This document shows positions 10,019 to 19,358 of a DNA stretch of 64,000 nt, one piece after another (the stretch's first letter is position 1; each line of letters starts with the position of its first letter). Below the pieces are notes generated by a model. The model worked only from the letters and a program-made list of their open reading frames with translations, was not told the DNA's origin and ran no database searches. The stretch lies in the NCBI RefSeq assembly GCF_000834635.1, contig NZ_JXQV01000030.1, positions 62,001 through 126,000 of the forward strand. The letters run 5' to 3'. Both the position numbers and the translations under genes were made by a program. The DNA is from Agrobacterium tumefaciens (GTDB lineage Bacteria > Pseudomonadota > Alphaproteobacteria > Rhizobiales > Rhizobiaceae).

Positions 10019-10330
10019 ATTAACAAATCTCTTGGTTGACGCCGGATGGGTGGCGTTTGTTTCGTCTATTGAAGCGGTCCCATAAAGGAAAAGAAGCCAT
10101 TCCACAATGAGGCTGGGGCCGCGTTCGCTTCAATTGTGGCCCTTGAGTGCTGCTTCTGCGAGGTGGTGGTCGACTGATGAAGCCTTTTCAACAGCTTTAT
10201 TTATCAGAAAATCAACGCCTTGCTGAGGGTAAAAACACTATGGGCCAAAACGCCGATGAAATTGTGGTTGAAGCGTAGCATAATCAGACATGGGGGAGCG
10301 TAGGTTTCTCCGCCCTGCCGTGGGCTCAGC
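10019..10330. other. intergenic region upstream of purC
   Basis: About 310 bases between purC and the PAS-GGDEF-EAL gene. It should hold the purC operon promoter. A plus-strand frame of 33 codons (10177-10278) opens with ATG but its purine-rich GAGG lies too far upstream to convince. I saw no clear riboswitch or repeat. Confidence 0.4.
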
Positions 10331-12868
10331 TCATTTTAACGGGGCGATGGCGGGGCTGGCCCTCGTTGATCGCTGAGTCTGAAAGGGAACGGTTCTCCAC
10401 GCCTGCGCCGCCACAAAATCGGCCACGGCCTCCGCAGGCAATGGCCGGCACAGGGCGAAGCCCTGCAAGGCATCACAACCCATATCCTGCAGAATATGAA
10501 TGTGCTCGGCGCTTTCCACGCCCTCAGCCACAACTCTGATACCCAGCGAGCGGCCGATATCAATGATGGAGCCCAGCAATTTCCGCTGTTCGTTGGATTG
10601 GGGAATAAGCCGAACCAATTCACGGTCGATTTTCAGTGTGTGCGGGCTGACTTTCAGCAGGCTGATGATGGAGGCATGGCCCGTGCCGAAATCGTCGATT
10701 TCAATATCGATGCCCAGCTCCCGCAGCGTCTTCAGATTGTGGAGGGTGATGTCGTCGCTATCGTCCAGAAAGATGGATTCCAGCAGCTCGAATGCCAGCG
10801 TGCCTGCTTCAATCTTGAGACCATCGAGTGACTGGCTCAGCGCCGGATCATGCAGCCGTCTGGCGGACACGTTGACGGAAAGTTTGGGAATGGAAAGGCC
10901 CGCCGCCTTCCATTTGCTGAAATCCACCAAGGCCTTTTTTAGGATGATGCTATCGATTGCGGACACGGCATCGAGATCTTCCGCGATGGCGAGAAAGCGG
11001 TCGGGGGTCAGAATGCCTTCGGCGGAGTGGTTCCAGCGCGCCAGCGTTTCGACACCGGTGATATCAAGGGTCTGTGCGCAGAACTGAAACTGGTAATAGG
11101 GAATGAACTCATCTCGCTCCAGCGCGGTCAGAATCTCATCCGAAACGCGCTTCGTGTTGATCAGCCAGTCCTGCGTATCCGATGAGAAAAATTCGAAGCG
11201 ATTTCGGCCTCGCTTCTTGGCATTGTAAAGCGCGATATCGGCGTTGAGCAGCAGCTGCTTGTAGTCCATATCCGCGCCGATACCGCAGGCGATGCCAATG
11301 CTGGCACCGATGCGACATTCATGGCCTTCATGCAGAATGGGTTGCTTCAACTGCTTGATCAACCGCTTGGCCATCGACTCGATTTTGCGAGTGTCGCCGT
11401 TGAAGGGGGACAGGAACACAAATTCATCGCCACCGATGCGCGCCACGAACTCTTTCTTCTTGCTGGCCTTGCGCAACAGGTTGGCGACATATTTCAGCAT
11501 GACGTCGCCGGTGCGATGGCCGAGCGTATCGTTGATCTGCTTGAAGCGATCCAGATCGATGTGAAGAATGGCAAGGCCGGGGCCGGCTTGGCCCGTAAAA
11601 AGATCTCCCCGTGTCAGCACTTCGTCCAGATACCGGCGGTTTGGCAGGTCGGTCAGATAGTCATGCAGCGCATTGTGCTCGATGTTGATCCGGGCCTGCT
11701 CCAGTTCGTGGTTGCGCGTTTCCGTCTGGGTCTTGGCGCGTTCAAGCTCGTTGCGAAGGGCAATATCTGTTGTGACATCCCAATTGACGCCGATCATCTT
11801 TCGTTTGCCGTCAATATCGATGAAGGGCAGGGAGCGCGCGCGGATGTAACGCAGTGAACCGTCCGGCAGGATGGCGCGGTATTCTTCCGTGAAGGGCTCC
11901 AGCTTTTCCATTTTGTCAGAAACGTTGACCAGAACACGGCTGAGATCATCCGGGTGAACGCGGCTTTCCCAGAGCCCGTCGACGAGGATGGGCATGCTTT
12001 TGTCGATGCCAAAAATCTCGTACAAACGGTCGTCCCATGTCGTTACGCCGGTCTCGAAATCCACTTCGAAAACACCGACCTGCGATGCCTCCAGCGCGAG
12101 TTTCAGGTGGCGGGCCATCCGCTCCATATCGCTTTCGGATGCCTTTCGCTCGGTGACATCGGTATCTGTGCCGACGATGCGCAGAGCCTTTCCGTTTTCG
12201 TCGCGCTCAATGCAGGCACCACGACACTCAATCCAGATCCAGTGACCATCCTTGTGTCGCTCGCGATACTGAAAAGCAGCATAGGCCGGATCGCCTTCCG
12301 TCTGCTTTTCGAGGCAGTGCACGGTGTGAGCGCGGTCATCAGGATGGACGAGGGTCAACCACTCTTCGAGGTTGGCTTCAATGGGATCATCCGGTGCCAT
12401 GCCACGCATAGAGCGCCAGGTTTCAGAACCATACATCTCGCCCGTCGCGAAGTTCTGATCCCACACGCCAGACAGCGAACCCACCAGCGCACTGTTCCAG
12501 CGGCTTTCTCGCATGGCAATCTCGCGCTCACGCAGGCTTTGCGCTGTGATGTCGGTGAATTGGGCGAGAATGATCCCGCCTGCGCTCGCCTGCATGCGGG
12601 TCAGTGACAGAAGTGCATGGCGCTGTCTGGTCGGCTCGTCGTTCAGCCGGACCTCCAACGTTGCAGGTCCGTTTTTTGAAACATTCACTAGTGCTTCAGT
12701 CGCGGCAGCTTGGTCATCCCTATGGATGAGATCCAGAAGGTGGGTCGGGTTTGCGCAGGCGCAGGCAAAATTAGGCGGCAGATATGCAATGTTTCCGCCA
12801 GGCAAAAGCTGGATAACGGGAACAGGCAATGCGTCAAGAATTTCTTTCAGTAAAAGATCTTGGTTCAC
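10331..12868 (-). CDS. PAS-PAS-PAS-GGDEF-EAL cyclic di-GMP protein
   Basis: 845 residues with no transmembrane segment. Three PAS-like domains cover about residues 10-380, two of them ending in the usual DVTERKAS and DVTTDIALR sequences. The GGDEF domain (about 410-570) keeps R-I-G-G-D-E-F, so it may make c-di-GMP. The inhibitory I-site upstream (normally R-x-x-D) reads K-K-K-E. In the EAL domain (about 580-830) the signature reads E-T-L, but the other catalytic residues appear intact (NVSARR, FELLES, IDDFGTG, LKIDR, VVAEGVE), so phosphodiesterase activity is possible. It is a soluble, probably bifunctional enzyme with unknown PAS input. Confidence 0.95.
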   Translation of the reverse strand: MNQDLLLKEILDALPVPVIQLLPGGNIAYLPPNFACACANPTHLLDLIHRDDQAAATEALVNVSKNGPATLEVRLNDEPTRQRHALLSLTRMQASAGGIILAQFTDITAQSLREREIAMRESRWNSALVGSLSGVWDQNFATGEMYGSETWRSMRGMAPDDPIEANLEEWLTLVHPDDRAHTVHCLEKQTEGDPAYAAFQYRERHKDGHWIWIECRGACIERDENGKALRIVGTDTDVTERKASESDMERMARHLKLALEASQVGVFEVDFETGVTTWDDRLYEIFGIDKSMPILVDGLWESRVHPDDLSRVLVNVSDKMEKLEPFTEEYRAILPDGSLRYIRARSLPFIDIDGKRKMIGVNWDVTTDIALRNELERAKTQTETRNHELEQARINIEHNALHDYLTDLPNRRYLDEVLTRGDLFTGQAGPGLAILHIDLDRFKQINDTLGHRTGDVMLKYVANLLRKASKKKEFVARIGGDEFVFLSPFNGDTRKIESMAKRLIKQLKQPILHEGHECRIGASIGIACGIGADMDYKQLLLNADIALYNAKKRGRNRFEFFSSDTQDWLINTKRVSDEILTALERDEFIPYYQFQFCAQTLDITGVETLARWNHSAEGILTPDRFLAIAEDLDAVSAIDSIILKKALVDFSKWKAAGLSIPKLSVNVSARRLHDPALSQSLDGLKIEAGTLAFELLESIFLDDSDDITLHNLKTLRELGIDIEIDDFGTGHASIISLLKVSPHTLKIDRELVRLIPQSNEQRKLLGSIIDIGRSLGIRVVAEGVESAEHIHILQDMGCDALQGFALCRPLPAEAVADFVAAQAWRTVPFQTQRSTRASPAIAPLK

Positions 12869-13023
12869 GCGACCCTGCCACCGTTCCCACTATAGACGCC
12901 CTGCAATAAGGGTCGCATCGATTGCAGGTTATTGTCGCAGACTTACGCGCTGGTTGATAGCGCGTAGGTGAATATTTAATGCCTAATCTACTATTCTTTG
13001 ATTTGCTGATATATTCAGTCAAA

Positions 13024-13596
13024 TTAAAGGTTAAAGCTGGCCGGTGTTTTCAGCTTGCTGAGGAACTGGGCAAATACCATCGTGCCTTCCGGCCACGGGC
13101 CATGACCCGATTCCGCATTGATATGGCCAGACATGCCCGCATCAATAAGCGTCGAGCCCCAGGCATTCGAAATCTCGCCCGCATGCTCATAGCTGCCGAA
13201 AGGATCGTTCTGGCTGGCGATGGTAATGGCAGGGAAAGGAAGGGGATCACGCGGGTAGGGGCCGAAGGTCATCAGGTGCTTGGGGCGGATATCCGGGTTT
13301 GCCACATCGGGTGGTGCCACAAACATGGCGCCTGCTACCTTACCGGCAATGTGCGGCAGCGCGTGCATAACAGTGGGCACGCCCAGAGAATGGGCAACCA
13401 GCACCACGGGCCGAGTGCAGGCGTTGACCTCTTCTATGAGTTTTGCGACCCAGTCTTCACGGACCGGCTTTGTCCACTCCGCTTGCTCGACACGGCGGGC
13501 GGTGGACAGCTTTTCCTGCCAACGGCTTTGCCAGTGTTCTGGGCCAGAATTGGTGTAGCCGGGAACGATGAGGATATCTGCTTCAGATGCTTTCAT
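13024..13596 (-). CDS. RBBP9/YdeN-type small serine hydrolase
   Basis: 190 residues, the family length. The start ILIVPGYTNSGPEHWQSRW is the typical RBBP9/YdeN opening. The nucleophile is Ser70 in V-A-H-S-L-G. A late Asp (ASQNDPFGS) and His (ESGHGPWPEG) complete the triad. The natural substrate is unknown for bacterial members. It stands between the c-di-GMP gene and purB and shares no obvious operon. Confidence 0.9.
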   Translation of the reverse strand: MKASEADILIVPGYTNSGPEHWQSRWQEKLSTARRVEQAEWTKPVREDWVAKLIEEVNACTRPVVLVAHSLGVPTVMHALPHIAGKVAGAMFVAPPDVANPDIRPKHLMTFGPYPRDPLPFPAITIASQNDPFGSYEHAGEISNAWGSTLIDAGMSGHINAESGHGPWPEGTMVFAQFLSKLKTPASFNL

Positions 13597-13758
13597 GCCT
13601 CTTATCTGCTAGCGCCACCGCCCGCCGTCAAGAGAGGGGCGGTAAAGGCCCGTAAAATTAATGCAACGCGCGTGTTATTTTACGGAGCGCTCTGGCACCG
13701 CGTCCGTCAGGTGTGTGTATTTCGCGAAAATGCTGAGCCGTGCAGGAGCTGAAAACGC

Positions 13759-13792
13759 AATCAGCCGGCGCGGTATCCCGCGCCGGCTGATT
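13759..13792 (-). terminator. strong terminator downstream of purB
   Basis: A perfect 15-bp stem (13759-13773 with 13778-13792) around a 4-base loop, GC-rich in the core. On the minus strand it follows the purB stop and is followed by GCGTTTTC. Confidence 0.8.
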
Positions 13793-13819
13793 TGATTGTT
13801 CGTCAGCGTGATCGGCCGA

Positions 13820-15121
13820 TCAGCCGAAGACGCGGGAGAAAATCGTGTCGACGTGCTTGGTGTGGTAGCCAAGATCGAACTTTTCGCGGATTTTTTCTTC
13901 CGGCAGAGCGGCACGGACTTCTTCGTCGGCCAGAAGCTCTTCCAGGAAGTCCTTGCCTTCTTCCCAGACACGCATGGCATTGCGCTGGACCAGACGGTAG
14001 GAATCTTCACGCGAGACGCCAGCCTGCGTCAGCGCCAGCAGAACGCGCTGAGAGTGGACGAGGCCACGGAACTTATTCATGTTCTTCAACATGTTGTCCG
14101 GGTAGATCACCAGCTTCTCGATAACGCCAGCCAAACGGTTCAACGCGAAATCCAGAGTGATTGTGGTGTCTGGGCCAATGGCGCGTTCAACCGAGGAGTG
14201 GCTGATATCGCGTTCGTGCCAGAGTGCCACGTTTTCCATGGCGGGCACGACGGACATGCGGACCAGACGTGCGAGGCCGGTGAGGTTTTCTGTCAGAACC
14301 GGGTTGCGCTTGTGCGGCATGGCCGACGAGCCCTTTTGGCCGGGAGAGAAGAACTCTTCGGCTTCCAGAACTTCTGTGCGCTGCATGTGACGAATTTCAA
14401 TCGCGACGTTCTCAATGGAAGACGCGATGACGCCGAGCGTTGCGAAGAACATGGCGTGGCGATCGCGTGGGATAACCTGCGTGGAGACCGGCTCCGGCGC
14501 AAGGCCGAGCGCCTTGCAGACATGCTCTTCGACAGAAGGATCGATGTTGGCGAATGTGCCGACAGCGCCTGAGATCGCGCCGGTCGCGATTTCAGCGCGG
14601 GCGTTGACCAGACGGGCGCGGTTGCGATCCATCTCAGCGTAGAAACGGGCGAAGGTCAGGCCCATCGTCGTTGGCTCTGCATGGATGCCATGGCTGCGGC
14701 CGATGCGGACGGTGTCCTTGTGTTCAAAGGCGCGGGTTTTCAGAGCTGCGAGAACCCGGTCCATATCGGCCAGCAGAAGGTCGGCAGCGCGGACCAACTG
14801 AATGTTAAGCGTTGTGTCGAGAACGTCTGACGATGTCATGCCCTGGTGGATGAAGCGGCTGTCTGGGCCGACAAATTCTGCCAGATGGGTGAGGAAAGCG
14901 ATGACGTCATGCTTGGTAACCGCTTCGATCTCATCGATGCGCGCAACATCAAACTGCGCCGCGCCGCCCTTTTCCCAGATCGTTTTGGCCGCTTCCTTTG
15001 GAATAACGCCAATTTCTGCGAGAGCGTCACAGGCATGCGCCTCGATTTCGAACCAGATGCGAAACTTCGTTTCCGGCGACCAGATTGCGACCATTTCCGG
15101 TCTTGAATAACGAGGTATCAT
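13820..15121 (-). CDS. purB: adenylosuccinate lyase
   Basis: 433 residues. It cleaves SAICAR to AICAR and adenylosuccinate to AMP, releasing fumarate. The fumarase/aspartase-superfamily signature [11 protein letters not shown] is present, as is the N-terminal IPRYSRPEM that marks PurB. Upstream, the TSSDVLDT segment carries active-site residues. It is monocistronic with a strong terminator. Confidence 0.97.
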   Translation of the reverse strand: MIPRYSRPEMVAIWSPETKFRIWFEIEAHACDALAEIGVIPKEAAKTIWEKGGAAQFDVARIDEIEAVTKHDVIAFLTHLAEFVGPDSRFIHQGMTSSDVLDTTLNIQLVRAADLLLADMDRVLAALKTRAFEHKDTVRIGRSHGIHAEPTTMGLTFARFYAEMDRNRARLVNARAEIATGAISGAVGTFANIDPSVEEHVCKALGLAPEPVSTQVIPRDRHAMFFATLGVIASSIENVAIEIRHMQRTEVLEAEEFFSPGQKGSSAMPHKRNPVLTENLTGLARLVRMSVVPAMENVALWHERDISHSSVERAIGPDTTITLDFALNRLAGVIEKLVIYPDNMLKNMNKFRGLVHSQRVLLALTQAGVSREDSYRLVQRNAMRVWEEGKDFLEELLADEEVRAALPEEKIREKFDLGYHTKHVDTIFSRVFG

Positions 15122-15246
15122 GGCAATGACTTTCTCTCAGGAAGGAATATTTCTGCCCCTTTAGCAAAGTGTTCCGGCAATCTCAACGCATTCGTCGGCA
15201 AGACGAAACATCGGCGGCTGGGCAAGGCCGCCGTTCTCTTTTGGGT

Positions 15247-15924
15247 TCAGGCGCGACCCTGCTCGGCGGCGGCGCGAACGGCGCTGACCATCTTGCGGTA
15301 ATCTTCCACACCATCTCCCTTGAAAATAGCAGAACCGGCAACCAGAACATTGGCACCCGCCGCAATGGCGCTACCAGCCGTATCGATGGTGATACCGCCA
15401 TCCACTTCCAGCTCAATCGGCCTGTCACCGATCAGAGACTTGGCTGCGCGGATCTTGTCCAGCATCGCGGGAATGAATTTCTGACCGCCGAAACCGGGGT
15501 TGACGCTCATGATGAGGATGAGGTCGACATCATCAAGCACATTTTCCAGAACGCTGAGCGGTGTCGCAGGGTTGAGCGTGACGCCGACCTTCTTGCCGAG
15601 CGAGCGAATGGTTTGCAATGAGCGATGCAGATGCGCACCCGCTTCGGCATGCACGGTGATGCCATCGCAACCGGCCTTGGCAAAGGCTTCGAGGTAAGGA
15701 TCGGCAGGAGCAATCATCAGATGGCAATCGAAGAAAGCCTGGCTGTGGGGGCGAAGCGCCTTGATGACATCTGGCCCGAAGGAAATATTCGGCACGAAGT
15801 GGCCGTCCATGATGTCGAGGTGAATCCAGTCAGCACCGGCAGCCGTTACATCGGCAACTTCCTGTCCAAGTTTTGCAAAGTTGGACGCAAGGATGGACGG
15901 GGCGATCCGCACGGGAAGGGACAT
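15247..15924 (-). CDS. rpe: ribulose-phosphate 3-epimerase
   Basis: 225 residues, full length. It interconverts ribulose 5-phosphate and xylulose 5-phosphate in the pentose phosphate pathway. Metal-ligand motifs are visible: [11 protein letters not shown] near residue 35, [19 protein letters not shown], and ELEVDGGI near residue 175. Not operonic with purB (about 125 bases apart). Confidence 0.96.
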   Translation of the reverse strand: MSLPVRIAPSILASNFAKLGQEVADVTAAGADWIHLDIMDGHFVPNISFGPDVIKALRPHSQAFFDCHLMIAPADPYLEAFAKAGCDGITVHAEAGAHLHRSLQTIRSLGKKVGVTLNPATPLSVLENVLDDVDLILIMSVNPGFGGQKFIPAMLDKIRAAKSLIGDRPIELEVDGGITIDTAGSAIAAGANVLVAGSAIFKGDGVEDYRKMVSAVRAAAEQGRA

Positions 15925-15959
15925 CTGCTTAGCTCCTCAAGCAAGGTTTTTCGCGCCTT

Positions 15960-15984
15960 ATCATTGCCGGTGAAGAGCAATGAT
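15960..15984. terminator. hairpin between the binding-protein gene and rpe
   Basis: ATCATTGC (15960-15967) pairs with GCAATGAT (15977-15984) around a 9-base loop. It lies after the stop of the binding-protein gene on the minus strand. No T run follows, so termination is uncertain. Confidence 0.4.
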
Positions 15985-16004
15985 TGCGCGGGTCTTCATT
16001 GTTT

Positions 16005-17078
16005 TCAGCGCTCGGTATGCTCCACAGAAACAAAGGCCGAGCCGTTCCATTGTTGCAGGCGGTAGGGGTTGTCCTGAAGCTCATGGCTTTCGTTGAACAT
16101 AACGGGGCCGATGGCGGTATCAAACCGAGTGCCGATCATCAGCGCGGATGCCGGTTTGCTCTGGGCTTCGGACAATTCGACCAGCTTTGCCGCCAACTGC
16201 GTTACCGCGAAAGCGGGCAGGGCATAGCCTTCCGGCTCGACATTGGCTGCGCGCAACGTCTGAACCGCATCAACGGCAGAAGGTAGCGTGGTATAATCGG
16301 GCAGCGTAACGGCCAGCACACCAGCAGGCATCGGCACGGGGCTGTTGGCAGCCCTCATCGTATCGCCGGAGAGGATGGTCAGCGGGAATTTCTCAGTTGT
16401 CGCATCGCGGGCAATGATGGCCACATCGTTGCGCTCGGCACCGATGAAAACGTGGGTGATCCCCGTGCGGCTCAGGCGTCGCACAAGTGCGACCTGCTGT
16501 TCCTGGGATGGGCGAATTGTATCGGTAAAGGTGGGCTTCAGGCCGGATTCTTCGAGCTTGGCGCGAATGCGGTCCACCAGTTCGCGGCTGTAGATCGTCC
16601 CGTCATCGATGAGACCCAAGGAATGGCCCTTCCAGTCCCGCAAAATAGCTGCGCTCACGGCTTCCGCCTCATCGGCCTCGGATGGCGAAAGCCGGAATAA
16701 CGGCCATCCGCGCTTCAGCGTATCTTCCATCAGGCCGGATGCGCGGCTGGACAGGGTGATGGCGGGAATATTTGCGTTCTTGAGGGTCGGCAGTCCCTGA
16801 GACAATGTCTCGGTGCAAAGGAAGCCGACGACGATGCTGACCTTGGCTGCGACCAGACCATCCGCGATTGCGCCACCGCTTCCTTCTTCGCAACTCTCGT
16901 GAATTTCCATGACATCAAGGCCAGCTTTTGCGGCTGCAATCTTCACGCCGTTGCGGATTTGCAGGCCGAGCGCCTCATATGGACCGCTCTGCGGCGCGAC
17001 AACGCCAATGGTCGCGGCACTTGCTGTGCCTGCCATGGCGAAAGTGGCAGCGATTGCGAGCAGGCGAGTTAGGTGCAT
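16005..17078 (-). CDS. orphan periplasmic binding protein (branched-chain amino acid ABC type)
   Basis: 357 residues from ATG 17078. A signal peptide (MHLTRLLAIAATFAMAGTASA) precedes a type I periplasmic binding fold, beginning TIGVVAPQSGPYEALGLQIRNGVK. Such proteins capture amino acids or amides for HAAT-family ABC transporters. No permease or ATPase gene is nearby, so it may pair with a remote transporter or act as a sensor. Two cysteines (HESCEEG and GFLCTET) might form a disulfide. Upstream in-frame codons are unlikely because the signal peptide sets the start. Confidence 0.88.
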   Translation of the reverse strand: MHLTRLLAIAATFAMAGTASAATIGVVAPQSGPYEALGLQIRNGVKIAAAKAGLDVMEIHESCEEGSGGAIADGLVAAKVSIVVGFLCTETLSQGLPTLKNANIPAITLSSRASGLMEDTLKRGWPLFRLSPSEADEAEAVSAAILRDWKGHSLGLIDDGTIYSRELVDRIRAKLEESGLKPTFTDTIRPSQEQQVALVRRLSRTGITHVFIGAERNDVAIIARDATTEKFPLTILSGDTMRAANSPVPMPAGVLAVTLPDYTTLPSAVDAVQTLRAANVEPEGYALPAFAVTQLAAKLVELSEAQSKPASALMIGTRFDTAIGPVMFNESHELQDNPYRLQQWNGSAFVSVEHTER

Positions 17079-17215
17079 GGCGTGGCGGGTTTCCTCTTGC
17101 TGTCCTGCGATGTTTAACGACACCGGACGTTTTGCAAAAGAGGAAATGCCCGTCAAAAAGACTGTTAGGCAGGAATTTTCGCGTATTTTCAGCGATATAG
17201 GATTAACGGAGCCGT

Positions 17216-17638
17216 TCACTCGCCGCCATTGCGCAATTGGAGAAACGCATCCCTTGCAAAAAAGGACAGCGGCTGAGGCGGACTGTCCACGTCAAACCAG
17301 CCAAACTCTGACAGCTTATCAGGCTCGGTTAGTGAGGGTTCACCCTTGAAATCATCTGTCATGTAGATGAGCGAAAGCCAGTGTTGCCCATCGGCGGCAA
17401 TGATGTGCTCGCTGGTGCACAGGAAGCTTGCATCGCCAATGCTCAGGCCGGTTTCTTCTTCGGCTTCGCGTATTGCCGCAATTCTGGAGTGCTCCATGTG
17501 GTCGACTTTGCCGCCCACGATGTTCCAGTGCCCGGCTTCGGGCGGATTGACCCGCTTATAGAGCAGAACCTTGCCATCGCGCCTGATGACAAGGCCAGCG
17601 CCAACGCCCGGAAAGTCAATGCCGGGCTTCACAATCAC
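17216..17638 (-). CDS. Nudix hydrolase
   Basis: 140 residues. The Nudix box is intact: G-x5-E-x7-R-E-x-x-E-E-x-G-L, starting GGKVDHMEHSRIAAIREAEE. These enzymes hydrolyse nucleoside diphosphates linked to another group; the substrate here is unknown. Its ATG overlaps the stop of the upstream helicase gene by four bases (ATGA), so the two are translationally coupled. Confidence 0.93.
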   Translation of the reverse strand: MIVKPGIDFPGVGAGLVIRRDGKVLLYKRVNPPEAGHWNIVGGKVDHMEHSRIAAIREAEEETGLSIGDASFLCTSEHIIAADGQHWLSLIYMTDDFKGEPSLTEPDKLSEFGWFDVDSPPQPLSFFARDAFLQLRNGGE

Positions 17639-19167
17639 GCCTTCGCGGTTGCGACGATCAGCATGAAGGCTGGAATGTCATCACCGAAACCAACAGGTGT
17701 CGGGCCATCATCGTGGTCGCGGTAGTGGCGACGACGGTTGTCATCATTTGCAGGGGGCGTTGCGTTGTGGTTGCGCTCGAAATTGCGAGGTGCTCTTTCT
17801 TGCTTACGTTCTGCCTTCAACTTGTCGCCTCCATTTGCCGCGATTTCTACGATAGCGGCTGGCTGAATGATCTTTTCTTCGACGACCGGCTGTGGTGCTT
17901 CTGCCTGTGGAGCTGCATCACGACGGTTTCTGTCACGGCCACGACCGCGTTCCTTGTCTTTTTCCTTGCCACGGCGGGGACGCTCGGAAGCAAAGCTTTC
18001 CATCGGCTCCGGCAGGGCGGTCAGGTCCCCGTTCAGCCATTCGATCTTCTCGTTGATGAGCTTTTCGATAGCGTCGAGATATTTGGTGTCGCGACGGTTG
18101 ACGAGCGTGAAGGCAGCGCCGGAGCGGCCTGCACGGCCCGTGCGGCCAATGCGGTGGACATAGTCTTCCGCGTGAATCGGAACGTCGAAGTTGAACACGT
18201 GGCTGACATCGGGGATATCGAGGCCACGCGCTGCAACGTCTGATGCAACAAGCAGGGTGATCTGGTTATCCTTGAAGCCCGCAAGCATCTTGGTGCGCGA
18301 GTTCTGGTCCATGTCACCATGTAGAGCGCCGACCGAGAAACCATGACGTTCCAGCGAGCGGAACAGGTCTGCGACATCTTTCTTGCGGTTGCAGAAGATG
18401 ATTGCGTTCTTGAGGTCGGTCTGCGCGTTGATGAGATCACGCAGGATGGCGCGCTTCTCATAATCCTTGTCATGCGTGGCAACGATGCGCTGCGTCACGG
18501 TCTTTGCCGTCGAGGATGGCTTGGCCACTTCGATGCGAACCGGGTTCTGCAGGAAGCGGTCGGCCAGCTTCTGAATTTCCGGTGGCATGGTGGCCGAGAA
18601 GAACAGCGTCTGGCGTGTAAAAGGAATCATCTTCGCGATGCGCTCGATATCGGGAATGAAGCCCATATCCAGCATGCGGTCGGCTTCGTCGATCACGAGG
18701 ATCTCGACGCCCGTCATCAAAAGCTTGCCACGTTCGCAATGGTCGAGCAGGCGGCCGGGGGTGCAGATCAAAACGTCTGCGCCACGCTCCAGCTTGCGAT
18801 CCTGCTCATCAAACGACACGCCACCGATAAGCAGCGCGACATTGAGCTTGTGATTCTTGCCGTATTTTTCGAAGTTTTCCGCAACCTGTGCCGCGAGTTC
18901 GCGGGTCGGTTCAAGGATAAGGGTTCGCGGCATTCTTGCGCGCGCACGGCCTTTTTCCAGAAGGGTCAACATGGGAAGTACGAAGGACGCAGTCTTGCCC
19001 GTACCCGTCTGCGCAATGCCGCAGATGTCGCGACGTTCCAGCGCTGGCGGTATCGCGCCTTCTTGAATAGGTGTCGGTGTCGTGTAGCCGGCACTTTCAA
19101 TAGCGGAAAGAACTTTTTGGCTCAGGCCAAGATCAGAGAATGTTGTCAAAGGAAAAACTGTTTCCAT
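17635..19167 (-). CDS. DEAD-box RNA helicase, RhlE type
   Basis: About 510 residues. ATP-dependent RNA helicase motifs in order: Q-motif (GYTTPTPIQ), A-Q-T-G-T-G-K-T, PTRELA, D-E-A-D, S-A-T, and H-R-I-G-R-T-G-R-A-G. The C-terminal 130 residues are charged and repetitive (RGRDRNRRDAAPQ), as in RhlE tails that bind RNA. ATG 19167 is chosen; an upstream ATG at 19197 is equally possible and neither has a clear ribosome site. It probably acts in ribosome assembly or RNA decay in the cold. Confidence 0.94.
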   Translation of the reverse strand: METVFPLTTFSDLGLSQKVLSAIESAGYTTPTPIQEGAIPPALERRDICGIAQTGTGKTASFVLPMLTLLEKGRARARMPRTLILEPTRELAAQVAENFEKYGKNHKLNVALLIGGVSFDEQDRKLERGADVLICTPGRLLDHCERGKLLMTGVEILVIDEADRMLDMGFIPDIERIAKMIPFTRQTLFFSATMPPEIQKLADRFLQNPVRIEVAKPSSTAKTVTQRIVATHDKDYEKRAILRDLINAQTDLKNAIIFCNRKKDVADLFRSLERHGFSVGALHGDMDQNSRTKMLAGFKDNQITLLVASDVAARGLDIPDVSHVFNFDVPIHAEDYVHRIGRTGRAGRSGAAFTLVNRRDTKYLDAIEKLINEKIEWLNGDLTALPEPMESFASERPRRGKEKDKERGRGRDRNRRDAAPQAEAPQPVVEEKIIQPAAIVEIAANGGDKLKAERKQERAPRNFERNHNATPPANDDNRRRHYRDHDDGPTPVGFGDDIPAFMLIVATAKA

Positions 19168-19358
19168 GTTGGTTCGAAAAGAACACTTAGCTGTCATAAC
19201 GGCGGCGCCGCAGACTGTAGCGGCGGAATAGGCCGAATTAGCCAGAAAGTCAAGGAAACAGGGATTTATCTCAAAACAATACAGGTTGCCGCACCGTTTA
19301 TGGTGTGCCTGACGACTGAAATGTCGTCAATAACCCGATAAGTCATGCGCCGTTTGAT

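Noticed and set aside
19310..19329. TGACGAC/GTCGTCA hairpin near the M23 gene
   Set aside because: 7-bp stem, no T run in either direction; too weak to call a terminator.
18343..19341. 332-codon plus-strand frame over the DEAD-box helicase
   Set aside because: Antisense to a full-length helicase with all motifs.
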